This document shows positions 62,503-64,000 of a DNA stretch of 64,000 nt, piece after piece. The stretch is from Filosporella fistucella (Eukaryota > Ascomycota > Leotiomycetes > Helotiales). The stretch is from the NCBI GenBank assembly GCA_030077755.1, contig JAQJZZ010000005.1, positions 1 to 64,000 of the forward strand. The letters run 5' to 3'. The stretch's first letter is position 1, and each line of letters opens with the position of its first letter. The position numbers and the translations under genes were made by a program. The notes beneath the pieces were generated by a model, which ran no database searches, had not been told where the DNA came from, and was given only the letters and a program-made list of their open reading frames with translations.

Positions 62503-64000
62503 ATGACATCCAACTCGAAATCCCACGCCGACGACCCCCAAGGCTCCACTTGTCGCCAACACCATGCGCAGAATATAGAAGAGTCAGATATCCCACTCTC
62601 TGCTCTTCCTCCTTCCTCCGCATATGCCTACGAGCATGATTCACGCGAATCTGACGACGAACTCGATCCTGAATCTACGCCTGCTCTTCTGCGAAGACAT
62701 CTACGAGACAACGCCGACGATGCAGATACGGATACGCAGAATTTCATAAATCCTTTTCAGGCTCTCAGGGGACTGATGTCGAAAGCGCCTTTACTTCTGC
62801 GGTCATCGCCTGGGTTTGGAACGGGCTCGTATGGTGCCGTGCCAATTGGGGCTTCGACGGAGAACAGTGACGAGGAGGATATTGATGATGGCAGAAAGAG
62901 GGAGAAGAGGAAGTCGGGTTTGAGGCATGCCATCAGTTCGGGGACATTGGATGCGAGTACCAGCTCGAGAAGGCGGTCTTCGAATGCACGGCGGAGGAGT
63001 TCAGTAGATGCAGATGACCTCGCAGAGGATATTGGACTTGAGAGCAGGTTTGCAGCTGGAGGCATACCGATAATCACGACAAACAGCAGCAAGATAACAT
63101 CTGTGGCAGATTCCGAGGATGCCGTTGACGACGAGTCCACTACAAATGAGGAAGATCCTCCTGATAATTCACCATATCCGCAAGTTCGAGCTTCAGTCTC
63201 CGCTATCGATAATACTACTTTGTCAATAAATACCCCGCGGATGTGGGTATTGTCACTTCTATTCGCAATTCTCGGATCATCTACGAATCTTTTTTTCTCT
63301 TTACGATACCCCAGTGTTTCTATTACGCCAGTTATTGCTTTATTACTTGTACATCCACTCGGTCTGCTTTGGGACCAAATATTGAAACGAAGAGACGATC
63401 CAGAGGAGGAATTTATAGATGGGATTAGAAGTCGGAGCGCGTCTGGAGAGACGAGTTACGAACTGAGTAAACTTGGGAAAGGGACGAGATTTCGATTATG
63501 GTTATCACAGGGAAGGTGGAATGAAAAGGAACATAGTTGTGTGTATATCAGTAGCAACGTTTCTTTCGGATTTGCGTTTGCTACGGATGTTATTGTGGAG
63601 CAGACGCATTTCTACAACCAGAAAGTCAGCATTACCTACCAGTTACTCCTGATTCTCTCGACTCAAATCCTCGGATACACATTTGCAGGCTTGACTCGGA
63701 GATTTCTGGTTCGACCAGGAGGAATGATATGGCCAGGAACATTGATGTCTGCTGCTATGTTTACGACGCTTCACAAAGAAGAAAACACAGTGGCAAACGG
63801 CTGGAAAATATCAAGATGGAAATTCTTCTTCGTTGTCTGGTTCTCGGCATTCCTATTCTATTTCCTCCCGGGTCTCCTGATGCCAGCTCTGAGTTATTTC
63901 AGTGTCATCACCTGGTTTGCACCGAAGAATGTGGTGATTGCAAATCTGTTTGGTGTTGCCTCTGGTCTAGGACTCTTCCCAGTAACATTCGATTGGGCTC
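62503..64000 (+). CDS. OPT-family oligopeptide transporter, partial (runs off window)
   Basis: Open from the ATG at 62503 to the window edge without a stop or need for introns (499 codons shown; the family is usually 800-1000 aa). Residues 1-245 are a long hydrophilic, Ser/Asp/Arg-rich cytoplasmic N-terminus with acidic patches and SRRRSSNARRRSS, a possible kinase target. Membrane part from about 247: WVLSLLFAILGSSTNLFFSL (TM1), VSITPVIALLLVHPLG, then NEKEHSCVYISSNVSFGFAF and TYQLLLILSTQILGYTFAGL. The OPT-typical WPGTLMSAAMFTTLH and VVWFSAFLFYFLPGLLMPAL follow. This is the OPT2/isp4-like branch: proton-coupled import of small peptides, glutathione or metal chelates. It ends the subtelomeric cluster on the right. 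Confidence 0.9.
   Translation, partial: MTSNSKSHADDPQGSTCRQHHAQNIEESDIPLSALPPSSAYAYEHDSRESDDELDPESTPALLRRHLRDNADDADTDTQNFINPFQALRGLMSKAPLLLRSSPGFGTGSYGAVPIGASTENSDEEDIDDGRKREKRKSGLRHAISSGTLDASTSSRRRSSNARRRSSVDADDLAEDIGLESRFAAGGIPIITTNSSKITSVADSEDAVDDESTTNEEDPPDNSPYPQVRASVSAIDNTTLSINTPRMWVLSLLFAILGSSTNLFFSLRYPSVSITPVIALLLVHPLGLLWDQILKRRDDPEEEFIDGIRSRSASGETSYELSKLGKGTRFRLWLSQGRWNEKEHSCVYISSNVSFGFAFATDVIVEQTHFYNQKVSITYQLLLILSTQILGYTFAGLTRRFLVRPGGMIWPGTLMSAAMFTTLHKEENTVANGWKISRWKFFFVVWFSAFLFYFLPGLLMPALSYFSVITWFAPKNVVIANLFGVASGLGLFPVTFDWA

Overview
The window is a chromosome end of a filamentous ascomycete. It opens with 17 perfect CCCTAA repeats (1-102). Its genes are split by many 42-60 nt GT..AG introns, and the families present (highly reducing PKS, Dal5-type MFS, PL3 and GH31 plant-cell-wall enzymes, cAMP-receptor-like GPCR, OPT transporter) are typical of Pezizomycotina. 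Gene content fits a plant-associated fungus, perhaps Leotiomycetes; that lower-rank guess is inference. Exon models were built by hand from splice sites. For every model called complete, the exon sum is an exact multiple of three and the family motifs read through.

Layout. 1-102 telomere. 103 to about 8,800 is AT-rich, gene-dead DNA with repeat-induced point mutation (RIP) signatures: an eroded minus-strand coding relic and two 742-bp repeat copies differing mainly by C/T and G/A changes. Their GC-rich 3' tail occurs a third time just inside the gene-bearing region. A second RIP-like island lies at 12.5-13.5 kb. 10.2-19.8 kb holds an intact Dal5-family MFS transporter, a 1,217-residue cholesterol-oxidase-like GMC/alpha-beta hydrolase fusion, and a membrane-anchored serine-hydrolase-like protein. 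19.8-26.3 kb has no gene I can recognise.

26.3-33 kb carries three secreted enzymes: PL3 pectate lyase with an unusual long linker, type-D-like feruloyl esterase, and a small secreted alpha/beta hydrolase. 34.9-37.4 kb has a coiled-coil gene ending at an in-frame TGA and a Dicty_CAR-type GPCR. 38.5-39.8 kb is a multiply broken Dal5-type MFS pseudogene. A 1.4-kb minisatellite (41-nt unit, locally organised as a 163-nt four-unit higher-order repeat) begins 29 bp upstream of its start codon.

42.4-48.6 kb is a divergent pair, GH31 alpha-xylosidase and secreted GH3 beta-glucosidase. They share a 1.2-kb promoter with two GGCTAAA (XlnR-type) sites, a plausible xyloglucan/xylo-oligosaccharide module. 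48.7-61.1 kb looks like a compact polyketide locus: an intact 2,454-residue highly reducing PKS (KS-MAT-DH-CMeT-ER-KR-ACP, 16 introns), a TLC-domain membrane protein, and a divergent 14-TM DHA2-type MFS exporter. The window ends inside an OPT oligopeptide transporter gene.
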